Source of the DNA: a bacterium
GTDB lineage: Bacteria; Verrucomicrobiota; Verrucomicrobiia; Methylacidiphilales; Verrucolacustridaceae
DNA length: 5,080 nt
Direction: 5' to 3'
Assembly (NCBI GenBank): GCA_009921985.1
Contig: RFWS01000084.1
Location: 1-5,080, forward strand
Part shown: piece by piece, positions 1 to 5,080 of the stretch
How the letters are laid out: each line of letters opens with the position of its first letter
Position numbering within the stretch: position 1 is the first letter of the stretch
The notes under the pieces: generated by a model
Databases searched by the model: none
What the model saw: only the letters and a program-made list of their open reading frames with translations
What the model was told of the DNA's origin: nothing
Made by a program: the position numbers and the translations under genes

Positions 1-18
1 ATCCCGATCGATCGGGAT
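1..18. repeat. Perfect 18-bp palindrome at the window edge
   Basis: ATCCCGATCGATCGGGAT equals its own reverse complement. It lies in the open frame of the first glycosyltransferase (read S-R-S-I-G), so it may simply be coding sequence. No function is assigned. Confidence 0.5.
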
Positions 19-1051
19 CCGAGGCGGGGCGCCGCTGGCGCGGCAGGGGTTGGAACTGTTGCAGAGCCGGAAGTATGACGTGGTCTACTTTTCCACCACC
101 CAGCATCTGCTGACGTGCGCGGGCCCGTGGTGGAGAAAAAAAACAGGGGTGCCGTATGTGGCGGATGTGCACGATCCAGTCTTCATTCCCCACCCAAAGT
201 ACCGGACGAGCCGGAATGGACTAAAAGCGATACTGGCGAGGCAGATGGGCAGGTGGATTGAAAGGAGGGCATTGGCGCAGGCGGACGGAATTGTTTCGGT
301 TTCCCGTGGGTATATTGATGATTTGTTATTAAGAAACCCGTGTTCGAGGTGGGCCCGTTCGGAGATGGAAGATGGAAGAAGGAAGGTGGGGCTGAACAAA
401 CTGGGACATGTGCTAGTGCAACCGTTTCCGGCGGATGAGAGAGCGTTGGAGATGGCCAAGGCAGAGAGGGGAAGGGCCGGGAAGAAGAGAATTGTTTATG
501 TGGGAGCAGGTGGAACGATCATGGAAAAGGGGTGGCGAGAGTTTCTTGCGGCCTTAAAAAAAGAGTCAGCCAGCCGAGAAATCATAATCGAGATCTACGG
601 GACCAACCCATTTTGGAAGGAGGGGGATCGGAGGTTTCTTCAGGCTATCGCCGAGGAGATGGGATTGCCGGGAGTCGTGATTGAGGAACCTACAAGAGTC
701 TCGTATGAGCGTTCGTTGGCACTGGTAAAGGGGGCGGATGGACTTTTGGTCTTAGGAGTAGATGATCCGAACTACCAGCCTTCCAAGCTTCACACATATT
801 TGGCCACGGGTCTGCCCATCATGGTATTGGCGAGGGCAGGTTCTGCCTTGCCGGATCAACTGCGCGGGGTTGGAGATGGAGTAGGCCTTTTGGAGTTTGG
901 AGAAGGTGGAAGAGGGCAGTTGGAAGGTGGAATTCGGTGCTACCTCGAAGCGGTGAAAGGGGCAAATAGATGGCCAGGGCGTCGTTTTCTAACCGCTGGT
1001 GAAGGTGCGCTTGCTCACATCAAGTTTTTCGAAAAGGTGACTCGGAAATGA
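2..1051 (+). CDS. Glycosyltransferase, GT-B fold (GT4-like), 5' end cut off by window
   Basis: This is probably a cytoplasmic glycosyltransferase that adds a sugar during surface polysaccharide assembly. The frame is open back to base 2 with no stop, and upstream residues (IGIRGGAPLARQG) read like the family, so the gene starts before the window; TTG at 50 is only the first possible start inside it. Numbering from that TTG: the end of the N-terminal Rossmann domain carries DVVYFSTTQ (10-18), GVPYVADVHDP (33-43) and ADGIVSVSRGYIDDL (79-92). The nucleotide-sugar domain begins at RIVYVGAGGTIMEKGW (147-162) and holds GADGLLVLGVDDPNYQPSKL (228-247), then TYLATGLPIMVL. No classical EX7E is seen; the DDP...PSK segment takes its place, as I recall for relatives. 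Residues 103-114 and 285-294 are encoded by 7-nt repeats and look inserted. The stop overlaps the next start (ATGA), implying one transcript. Donor and acceptor sugars cannot be told. Confidence 0.82.
   Translation, partial: SRSIGIRGGAPLARQGLELLQSRKYDVVYFSTTQHLLTCAGPWWRKKTGVPYVADVHDPVFIPHPKYRTSRNGLKAILARQMGRWIERRALAQADGIVSVSRGYIDDLLLRNPCSRWARSEMEDGRRKVGLNKLGHVLVQPFPADERALEMAKAERGRAGKKRIVYVGAGGTIMEKGWREFLAALKKESASREIIIEIYGTNPFWKEGDRRFLQAIAEEMGLPGVVIEEPTRVSYERSLALVKGADGLLVLGVDDPNYQPSKLHTYLATGLPIMVLARAGSALPDQLRGVGDGVGLLEFGEGGRGQLEGGIRCYLEAVKGANRWPGRRFLTAGEGALAHIKFFEKVTRK
363..390 (+). repeat. Tandem 7-nt repeat, four units, inside glycosyltransferase
   Basis: Four consecutive heptamers are AGATGGA, AGATGGA, AGAAGGA and AGGTGGG. 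They encode part of the hydrophilic stretch SEMEDGRRKVG, between the IVSVSRGYIDDL motif and VLVQPFPADE, where relatives (from memory) have a short link. Because the unit is not a multiple of three, a change of one unit would shift the frame. Confidence 0.7.
904..931 (+). repeat. Second tandem 7-nt repeat block of the same consensus
   Basis: Four consecutive heptamers are AGGTGGA, AGAGGGC, AGTTGGA and AGGTGGA. A further AGATGGA lies at 874-880 and AGTTTGG at 894-900. This has the same unit as the block at 363-390 in the same gene. It encodes the glycine-rich EGGRGQLEGG, near the end of the C-terminal domain. Confidence 0.6.
1034..1040 (+). promoter_or_regulatory. Shine-Dalgarno-like site for the second glycosyltransferase
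   Basis: AAGGTGA lies 7 bases before the ATG at 1048, within the last codons of the upstream gene. It supports this ATG as start and fits coupled translation through the ATGA overlap. Confidence 0.5.
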
Positions 1052-2241
1052 TTCTCTTTGGTCATCCGAGCGGGAACCCAAACTCCCACCATGCGGCGCT
1101 GGCGCATTGGGAGGCGGACAGTTTGGAAGCATTCTGCGTGCCCTGGTTTCCGGAAAAGTGGGAACTCACACTACTAAAGTCTATTCCTGGTTTAAAAAAT
1201 GAGGCCGAGAGGTTAAGCCGAAGGCGATTTGAACCGTTAGCCAAGGCCCCCAAGGTGCAGGGGAAAGTCAGGGAGTGGGGGAGATTGGTCCGGCGAAGGC
1301 TGGGAGGCGGAGAAGGGTTGTCCTACGAGGCCAATGACTGGTTGATGAAGACCATGGCTAAAGAGTGTGGCCGGAAAAGTGTGACGGCGGTGCACAGTTA
1401 TGAGGACTGTAGCCTTTGGCAATTTGAGGCTGCCAAGCGGTTGGGTAAAGGGTGCATCTACGACATGCCGATCGGTTACTACGGCTGGTGGCAGAAAAAA
1501 GAGGCGGAGCTTGCCAAAAAGTACCGGGAATGGCTGCCGCCGGAGGGCATCAGTTCCAGCCGATGGGTGCGGCCGGAACAAAAGAGAAAGGAGATGGAGC
1601 TGGCAGATGTGGTGATTACGGCCTGTAGTTTTGCGAGGGATACGATCCGTGAGTTTTTCGACAAGGAAGTAAAGCTTACTCCGTATGGGATCGATTTGCC
1701 GGAACAAATGGATCAAAAACCTATGCGGGACGGGGTTTTTCGGTTGGTCTATGCGGGGACGGCTTCCGTAAGAAAGGGAACTCCGCTGTTATTGGAGGCC
1801 TGGAGAAAGCTGGGTTGGAAAGATGCGGAGCTGGTGCTGGCGGGGTCGTGGCAGTTGGCCAAGCCGGTGGAAAAGCGTTTGCCGGGTGGAGTCAAATATG
1901 CGGGGCAGCTTTCCCACGGCCAGCTGATGAATCTTTTTCGTGAATCCGACTGGATGATTTTGCCTTCCAATTTCGAAGGTTATGGGCTGGTGATTTTAGA
2001 GGCATTGGCGCAGGGATTGCCCGTGCTGGCCAGCACGGCCACCGGGGCCGTTGACCTGCCGAAATCGGAAGCTGTGCGACCCTTTGAGCCTGAAAACCCG
2101 GACCAACTGGCCGAAGTGTTGATTCGGGCAAAGGCTGATCGGGATAAGAGTTTGAGCCAGGAAGCGAGAAGGGTTGCGGAAAGATGTTCTTGGAAAGCCT
2201 ACAGGAATAAGGTCCAGGAAGTGGTTGAGCCGCTCGTTTAG
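1048..2241 (+). CDS. Glycosyltransferase family 4 protein
   Basis: This is a complete 397-residue GT-B glycosyltransferase, expected to be retaining and to work at the cytoplasmic face on a lipid-linked glycan. The N-terminal domain begins at once with MILFGHPSGNPNSHHAALAH; loss of a longer leader is unlikely. YEDCSLWQFEAAKRLGKGCIYDMPIGYYGWW runs from 118 to 148. VVITACSFARDTI (188-200) and LTPYGIDL (210-217) mark the inter-domain link. The donor domain begins FRLVYAGTASVRKG (231-244). The GT4 signature is PSNFEGYGLVILEALAQG (306-323), with the E-x7-E pair at Glu310 and Glu318, followed by GLPVLASTATGAVDL. Nothing seems missing. The ATG overlaps the stop of the upstream gene by four bases and has a fair Shine-Dalgarno site, so the two are translated from one message. 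The substrate is not predictable from sequence. Confidence 0.93.
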   Translation: MILFGHPSGNPNSHHAALAHWEADSLEAFCVPWFPEKWELTLLKSIPGLKNEAERLSRRRFEPLAKAPKVQGKVREWGRLVRRRLGGGEGLSYEANDWLMKTMAKECGRKSVTAVHSYEDCSLWQFEAAKRLGKGCIYDMPIGYYGWWQKKEAELAKKYREWLPPEGISSSRWVRPEQKRKEMELADVVITACSFARDTIREFFDKEVKLTPYGIDLPEQMDQKPMRDGVFRLVYAGTASVRKGTPLLLEAWRKLGWKDAELVLAGSWQLAKPVEKRLPGGVKYAGQLSHGQLMNLFRESDWMILPSNFEGYGLVILEALAQGLPVLASTATGAVDLPKSEAVRPFEPENPDQLAEVLIRAKADRDKSLSQEARRVAERCSWKAYRNKVQEVVEPLV

Positions 2242-2376
2242 TAATTAGGATAAAGACAAAAATGAAGATGAACCTCAAATGCGTAAGCACATGCAAATCC
2301 TTTATCTTTCCCTTTAACGAAGGGTCAGTTTCATAACCTATTTTCTATTTTACCTTCAGTTGATTAAAATAGTTCT
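2242..2376. other. AT-rich intergenic gap, possible promoter region
   Basis: These 135 bases are clearly richer in A and T than the genes on either side, and are the only sizeable gap in the window. They contain a weak 5-bp hairpin (CCCTT/AAGGG, 2310-2324) without a clear U-tract. TAAAAT at 2365-2370 is preceded by TG at 2361-2362. No reading frame of substance is seen. The gap probably separates the glycosyltransferase pair from a new transcription start. Confidence 0.45.
2361..2370 (+). promoter_or_regulatory. Possible -10 element giving a leaderless polymerase mRNA
   Basis: TGATTAAAAT resembles a -10 box (TAAAAT, 2365-2370) with a nearby upstream TG. A start about seven bases after it would fall at the ATG at 2377. 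No convincing -35 hexamer lies 16-18 bases upstream (TTTCTA is all there is), and no Shine-Dalgarno site precedes that ATG. This is a weak inference from position and AT content. Confidence 0.2.
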
Positions 2377-4056
2377 ATGAACAAGGAAGAGAAAATCCGT
2401 CAGGACGAGGTAAGGAAAGTCTACCTTGGCAAAGCTCCTGATCTTGGGGGAATCGCGCTCCCCGTATCCCGGGGGGGGCTGCTTAAGGCCTTCTGGTCTC
2501 TGTCCACTTTGTTTCTTGGGTGGCTGTTTTGGGGAAGCAGGGGAAATATCAATGGTGAAACATTCCTGGTCACATCCGTCTTGGTGGTTCTGTGCCTGAT
2601 CCCTTCTTGGTTATGGTGCTCCGGGCGCGTTTCAGGGTTGCCGATATTTCCTTCCTTTTCATTAACCTTTTTGCCCACATATGTGATTCCCCTGTGGAAG
2701 GGAACCCGCAGTTTGGCCAGCTATACCAGCCTTGAAATTAACACAGCCGGCTGGACCTTGGCGGCCTTTTTGGGCGTGGGTCTTCTGTTTTGGCACCAGT
2801 TATGTGCCAAAAATCGGACGACTCCCTCGCAAATCATGATGATTGAGCAAGTGCGCTCAGAATGGATTTTGATGGGGTGTATTCTACTTCAGGTTGTTTT
2901 TGAGATCGGCATCTTCTTTTTTAAGGAATTCGGGGAAGGGGTATTTCCGATTATCCGGGGACTCACGAGCTCTGCCGGAAGGCTGGGTCTTTTCATTTTC
3001 AGCTACCAAATGGGCAAGGGAAGCCTTAGTACCGGCTACAAGGGCCTGTTCATCGTTTGCCTTTCCGCGATTCTTATCCGGCAGACATCGTCGCTTCTCC
3101 TCTCCACGGCGATCCCCACCGTGGGAATTGTTTTTTCCGCATATATTTTGGGCCGAGGAAAGATTCCCTGGATTCCCCTGCTGGCCACAGTTTTCACCTT
3201 GGCGGTTCTCCAGTTGGGTAAGGTCGAGATGCGGGAGCAGTATTTTTCAGGTGAAAAGCAGATGTCTTTACTCAACGCCACAGGCTTCTTTTCCGAGTGG
3301 GTGGGATATGGCTTTAAAAACATGGGCGTGTGGGAATCCAAAGACGCCAAGCGAGAGGACATCGAATCGGTGCAGGAGCGTGGTTCCTTGGTTCAGGTGA
3401 TGTTGAAGATCCAACAAAAAACCCCAAGCCAACTGCCTTATCTTGAGGGGGAGACCTATCGCTATATCCCTGAAATGCTCATTCCAAGAATCTTCAACAA
3501 GGAAAAAATATGGGTTCATGCAGGCAACATGATTCTCAGTGTTTACTACGGATTTCTGGAACAGGAGAAAATATTTCAAACCTCAATCGCCTTTGATCCG
3601 ATCATCGAAGCCTATGCCAATTTCGGTTATGCGGGAGTTTTCTTCATCGCGACCATCATGGGTGCGATAATCGGTATCACTACCAACCTTACCACCAGAG
3701 TTCCGATGCTTTCTTTCCGGTTTCTCGCTGGAGTCCAGCTTATGGCTACTTTGCTTGCTAGTTTTAATACCGCCGGCGTTTTAGTCACCAGCCTTTGGCA
3801 AAGTCTGATTTCGCTCGTCCTTCTTTCCTTCGTCTTAATGAAAAAAATGCCGAATCCTCTGTTTGCAAAACCAGAATCCGTGCGAAGATTGTCAGATGGG
3901 GAAGATGGATTGGCGGATCATGGATCGGGGGGGGTGAGGTCGGAAAATGACGGCCGATCAGTCACAAAATCATCGATTCCGGCATTGGCTGAACAGGGGC
4001 AACTTCGGCACGAACGACCGCATCGCTATATTTACAAAGGAAATAAGGTAAAATAA
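2377..4056 (+). CDS. Polytopic membrane protein, O-antigen/exopolysaccharide polymerase-like
   Basis: This 559-residue inner-membrane protein is likely to polymerise or ligate lipid-linked repeat units at the periplasmic face. It has a charged 35-residue head, then hydrophobic segments near 36-52, 62-80, 88-107, 123-140, 162-182, 197-211, 222-258 and 263-281. A large hydrophilic loop spans about 283-410, and three more segments lie near 413-437, 447-463 and 467-489. Such a large loop between membrane helices is typical of Wzy/WaaL-type proteins. The loop holds LPYLEGETYRYIPEMLIPR (353-371), HAGNMILSVYYGF (381-393) and IIEAYANFGYAG (409-420), a pattern I recall from uncharacterised Verrucomicrobiota polymerase-like proteins. 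The tail from about 491 is hydrophilic and odd: it follows AGATGGR repeat traces and a G8 tract at 3927. A second G8 lies at codons 32-34. There is no Shine-Dalgarno site before the ATG. The function is family-level inference; a flippase is less likely. Confidence 0.7.
   Translation: MNKEEKIRQDEVRKVYLGKAPDLGGIALPVSRGGLLKAFWSLSTLFLGWLFWGSRGNINGETFLVTSVLVVLCLIPSWLWCSGRVSGLPIFPSFSLTFLPTYVIPLWKGTRSLASYTSLEINTAGWTLAAFLGVGLLFWHQLCAKNRTTPSQIMMIEQVRSEWILMGCILLQVVFEIGIFFFKEFGEGVFPIIRGLTSSAGRLGLFIFSYQMGKGSLSTGYKGLFIVCLSAILIRQTSSLLLSTAIPTVGIVFSAYILGRGKIPWIPLLATVFTLAVLQLGKVEMREQYFSGEKQMSLLNATGFFSEWVGYGFKNMGVWESKDAKREDIESVQERGSLVQVMLKIQQKTPSQLPYLEGETYRYIPEMLIPRIFNKEKIWVHAGNMILSVYYGFLEQEKIFQTSIAFDPIIEAYANFGYAGVFFIATIMGAIIGITTNLTTRVPMLSFRFLAGVQLMATLLASFNTAGVLVTSLWQSLISLVLLSFVLMKKMPNPLFAKPESVRRLSDGEDGLADHGSGGVRSENDGRSVTKSSIPALAEQGQLRHERPHRYIYKGNKVK
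2471..2478 (+). repeat. G8 homopolymer near the 5' end of the polymerase gene
   Basis: Eight G in a row span codons 32-34 (Arg-Gly-Gly), just before the first membrane segment. Gain of one G puts a TAA within a few codons; loss of one leads to a TGA roughly 40 codons later. Either slip would switch the gene off. Confidence 0.6.
3927..3934 (+). repeat. G8 homopolymer near the 3' end of the polymerase gene
   Basis: Eight G in a row fall at Ser517-Gly518-Gly519. With seven G the frame meets TGA at once (now 3935-3937); with nine it meets TGA (now 3948-3950) a few codons on. Only the eight-G state yields the last 40 residues. Confidence 0.6.
3947..4051 (+). CDS. Possible 34-residue small ORF or gene remnant overlapping the polymerase tail
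   Basis: An ATG opens a 34-codon frame (MTADQSQNHRFRHWLN..., then RGNFGTNDRIAIFTKEIR), shifted by one base from the polymerase frame. A Shine-Dalgarno-like GTGAGG (3934-3939) lies 7 bases before it. Codons 14-26 form a run of thirteen ending in G or C, which looks more like selected codon use than the overlapping polymerase tail does. The same frame, after the TAA, continues open into the acyltransferase start. I do not recognise the peptide. It may be the 5' remnant of a lost gene, a real small protein or chance. It would overlap the polymerase end less if the G tract at 3927 were one base shorter. Confidence 0.3.
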   Translation: MTADQSQNHRFRHWLNRGNFGTNDRIAIFTKEIR

Positions 4057-4099
4057 GAAGTACGGATCTGCACATCATGGGGTAAATCCCGAAAAAACG

Positions 4100-4922
4100 G
4101 TGAGTAATAGAGGCCTGGTAAAATATGACCTTCTCGATGCATGGCGAGGATGGGCCGCCCTTTGGGTTGTCCTCTATCACGGTTACAATATTTATGCTGG
4201 GCAGAATCTTCCCCGTCTATTGGTGCGCCTTGGTTGCCCAAATTGTCCTGCAGGCAGTGTCTTCCCCGTTTAACCAAACTCCCTGGCGCCAAGCACTTCC
4301 CGCTAGTTTGCCTGAAGCATTGGCCAACTTTCTGCTGCTGGAACCCTACTTTGGTTTTTCATCGCGGTTGATGGTTTCCTGGTCGTTGGTGTACGAATGG
4401 GGCTTCTATGTTCTCATGGCGGCCGGTCTTTTATATCTTCGAATCCAGCCAAAGCGGGAAGTCGCTTTTTTGGGGGGCATCCTTTTGGCTTTAGCCGGAC
4501 TGCTCGGCTTCCATTGTGGAATTCTTTTGCCTCTTAAATTCTGGCCTGAATTCATGATCGGAGTATGCGTATTCGCCTTTTTACAAAACGGCCGTCCTTT
4601 GTGGAGGGGCCTGGTACTTGCGCCATCGGTGGGGTTTGGTCTCTTGCTTTGCATCTTACACAAATGGGACAAGCCGCTGAGCGGCTCAAAGCCTTTACGC
4701 TGGTTAAGGCGCGTGGGCCTCTTTTCCTACTCCTTATACTTGGTCCATGTTCCATTTGGCGGCGCCTTCCGCAATCTGTGCATGAGATTTGTATCTGAAA
4801 CATCTCCCGGCTTTGCAATTGTGCAAATCGGTTACGTAACCACATGTCTGATCACGGCATATGTCTTTCACCGTTTTGTGGAAGCTCCGTGGGAAAAGTT
4901 TAGGAAAAGCACATTTTGTTGA
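4100..4922 (+). pseudogene. Acyltransferase 3 family gene, internal deletion and frameshift
   Basis: An intact gene would encode an integral membrane enzyme that O-acylates surface sugars (acyltransferase 3/OafA type). The start is in the frame of GTG 4100: KYDLLDAWRGWAALWVVLYH, with the family's R-x10-H pair at Arg16 and His27. That frame runs on to TAA at 4271-4273 but loses family character after about 4198. The rest lies in another frame from about 4203: RIFPVYWCALVAQIV, then LLLEPYFGFSS, MVSWSLVYEWGFY, several hydrophobic helices and the C-terminal VGLFSYSLYLVH and VFHRFVEAPW, ending at TGA 4920-4922. Joined, the pieces give about 270 residues, against roughly 330-380 usual. The missing part is the second helix with the FFVxSG-type segment and the start of the R-x-x-R motif before RIFPVYW. 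A deletion not divisible by three explains both faults. An ATG at 4125 gives an open frame, but its first 25 residues are out-of-frame noise. No good Shine-Dalgarno site precedes the GTG. Confidence 0.8.
4902..4908 (+). promoter_or_regulatory. Shine-Dalgarno-like site for the last glycosyltransferase
   Basis: AGGAAAA lies 7 bases before TTG 4916 and 10 before TTG 4919. It supports a TTG start; this frame has a TAG at 4901-4903 and no ATG or GTG before the conserved LAIICTHPIQYY. Confidence 0.35.
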
Positions 4923-5080
4923 AGTCGTACAAGCTGGCGATCATCTGCACGCATCCGATTCAGTATTACAGCCCGTGGTTTCGGCACCTGGCGGAGCAAG
5001 CTCCTCGATTGGGATTGGCCCCCTCAGACCTGCCCCCGCCCATTCTCAAATCCCGCTCCGCGGTTGATTCGTTTTCCGCT
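4916..5080 (+). CDS. Glycosyltransferase N-terminus (GT4-like), runs off the window, possibly broken
   Basis: The first beta-alpha unit of a GT-B glycosyltransferase is clear: KLAIICTHPIQYYSPWFRH then LAEQ, as in many Verrucomicrobiota/Planctomycetota glycosyltransferases that start MKxAIIxTHPIQYY. The start is TTG 4916 or the adjoining TTG 4919, overlapping the acyltransferase TGA at 4920-4922, so the genes were probably co-translated. After Gln at 4997-4999 the frame stays open to the window end but reads APRLGLAPSDLPPPILKSRS, proline-rich and without the expected second beta-strand (typically a -VFYLWDFG- type segment). A deletion, insertion or frameshift near 5000 may have cut the gene. 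It may also be an unusual member continuing past the window. Confidence 0.6.
   Translation, partial: MLKSYKLAIICTHPIQYYSPWFRHLAEQAPRLGLAPSDLPPPILKSRSAVDSFSA

Noticed and set aside
1237..1716. Long minus-strand open frame of 159 codons
   Set aside because: It lies wholly antisense to the well-supported GT4 gene; the product is a His/Pro/Leu-rich mix without motifs, as expected of a shadow frame.
1892..2296. Minus-strand open frame of 134 codons reaching into the intergenic gap
   Set aside because: It is mostly antisense to the GT4 donor domain; no recognisable domain or ribosome-binding site supports it.
2310..2324. Hairpin CCCTT-TAACG-AAGGG as a terminator
   Set aside because: The stem is only five pairs, with two A-T pairs, and no run of T follows; too weak to call.
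2894..3400. Plus-strand open frame of 168 codons inside the polymerase gene
   Set aside because: Ser/Phe/Arg-rich out-of-frame reading of membrane-helix codons; the polymerase frame explains the region.
4125..4202. ATG 4125 as the true start of a 265-residue acyltransferase
   Set aside because: The first 25 residues are an out-of-frame reading of the DNA that, in frame 2, encodes the conserved LLDAWRGWAALWVVLYHG; the gene is better seen as frameshifted.
4190..4210. Programmed ribosomal frameshift in the acyltransferase
   Set aside because: There is no slippery heptamer with a clear stimulatory structure, and a whole family segment is missing, which a frameshift alone cannot explain.
4861..5067. 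Plus-strand open frame of 68 codons with an ATG at 4861
   Set aside because: It reads out of frame with both the acyltransferase end and the LAIICTHPIQYY start, which are clear family sequences.

Overview
The window is a dense, single-strand (+) stretch of a bacterial surface-polysaccharide gene cluster. It holds two glycosyltransferase genes, a polytopic membrane protein resembling an O-antigen/exopolysaccharide polymerase, a damaged acyltransferase-3 (sugar O-acylation) gene, and the first codons of a further glycosyltransferase. The protein style fits the Verrucomicrobiota/Planctomycetota, perhaps an Opitutales-like organism: the second glycosyltransferase opens with HPSGNPNSHHAALAHWEA and carries YEDCSLWQFEAAK, and the last gene opens with LAIICTHPIQYYSPWF. 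Weak or absent Shine-Dalgarno sites, GTG/TTG starts and moderate GC agree with this. The lineage is an inference from recalled protein style, not from a search.

Layout: 2-1051 is a glycosyltransferase whose 5' end lies outside the window. It overlaps by ATGA the intact GT4 glycosyltransferase at 1048-2241. A 135-bp AT-rich gap (2242-2376) precedes the membrane polymerase-like gene 2377-4056. Then come an acyltransferase-3 pseudogene (4100-4922, internal deletion plus frameshift) and, overlapping its stop, a glycosyltransferase start at 4916 or 4919. That last frame stays open to the window end, but similarity to the family seems to stop near 5000. No RNA genes, CRISPR arrays or complete mobile elements were seen.

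Function: the two cytoplasmic glycosyltransferases would add sugars to a lipid-linked repeat unit. The membrane protein would polymerise or ligate units at the periplasmic face, and the acyltransferase would have decorated them with acyl groups before it decayed.

The notable signals concern instability rather than a new enzyme system. Two blocks of four 7-nt repeat units of the same consensus (about AGRTGGA) lie inside the first glycosyltransferase, with a trace in the polymerase tail. Two G8 tracts sit at opposite ends of the polymerase gene. Loss of one G in the 3' tract would end the polymerase at a TGA placed just before a 34-codon, GC3-rich small ORF that has its own Shine-Dalgarno-like site. 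The acyltransferase and possibly the last glycosyltransferase are broken. Together this suggests a surface-polysaccharide locus that is decaying or phase-variable.
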